Assembly: GCA_963745765.1 (NCBI GenBank)
Contig: CAVUYQ010000007.1
Span: forward strand, 1 to 64,000
Length of the DNA: 64,000 nt
Direction: 5' to 3'
From: Ww85 sp963745765
GTDB lineage: Bacteria > Desulfobacterota > Desulfobulbia > Desulfobulbales > Desulfocapsaceae
Made by a program: the position numbers and the translations under genes. A model generated the notes under the pieces. The model saw nothing but the letters and a program-made list of their open reading frames with translations, was not told where the DNA came from and did not search any database. Position 1 is the first letter of the stretch; each line of letters starts with the position of its first letter. This document shows, one piece after another, positions 63,984 to 64,000 of this stretch.

Positions 63984-64000
63984 CCGTTTTTTATCAGCAC

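Noticed and set aside
1..64000. CRISPR arrays, rRNA genes, toxin-antitoxin pairs and prophage structural genes
   Set aside because: Read for these and found none: no regularly spaced direct repeats, no rRNA-like sequence and no phage capsid, tail or terminase-like proteins.

Overview
This 64 kb window looks like chromosome of an anaerobic Desulfobacterota bacterium, most likely close to Desulfobulbaceae. That placement is an inference from gene content and moderate GC: a division and cell-wall (dcw) cluster with a MurE-MurF fusion, a CoA-disulfide reductase fused to rhodanese, a tripartite tricarboxylate transporter (TTT) operon with a LarA homologue, and recurrent intergenic palindromic elements. 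No rRNA or CRISPR array was seen.

Layout. 1-2.0 kb: the end of an IS21-type element (istA intact, istB frameshifted and cut by the window edge). 2.2-5.4 kb: a decayed secreted-protein gene, a tRNA 3' fragment with a strong terminator, tRNA-Arg(CCG), and long gene-poor DNA. 5.4-11.7 kb: an accessory island of exported proteins. Two share a Cys/Trp repeat (C-x2-YA ... WS ... HYxWC). Next to them are an exported agmatine/peptidyl-arginine-deiminase-type protein and a truncated protein with a papain-like CDDYA motif. 11.9-20.5 kb: a catabolic operon (GntR regulator, UxaA-type dehydratase or lyase, TctC-TctB-TctA, LarA-like racemase, extra permease). 20.7-40.9 kb: housekeeping and signalling genes (folC with an HNH gene, uvrD/pcrA-type helicase, nagZ, TM2 protein, PAS kinase, DUF493, pabBC, YkgJ protein, PHP phosphatase, CoADR-rhodanese, fetAB-like exporter, two-TM kinase, radical SAM protein). 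41.0-56.9 kb, minus strand: mraZ-rsmH-ftsL-ftsI-murEF-mraY-murD-murG-murC-(murB remnant)-ftsQ-ftsA-ftsZ. 57.4-64 kb: ruvB-ruvA-ruvC-yebC-rlmE, the CCA-adding enzyme, and a small ORF coupled to a dihydrouridine synthase.

Three observations stand out. (1) The dcw cluster has no ftsW between murD and murG, keeps only an internal scrap of murB, and its FtsI-like protein shows no SxxK, SxN or KTG motif. (2) The exported repeat-protein island is of unknown function. (3) Two or three families of short palindromic elements occur, and one repeatedly ends just upstream of start codons. About sixteen apparent single-base frameshifts occur across the window, several in homopolymers and in genes normally essential (murD, murF, folC, ftsI). 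I read most of these as sequence or assembly errors, so 'broken' genes outside the 2-12 kb island should be treated with caution.
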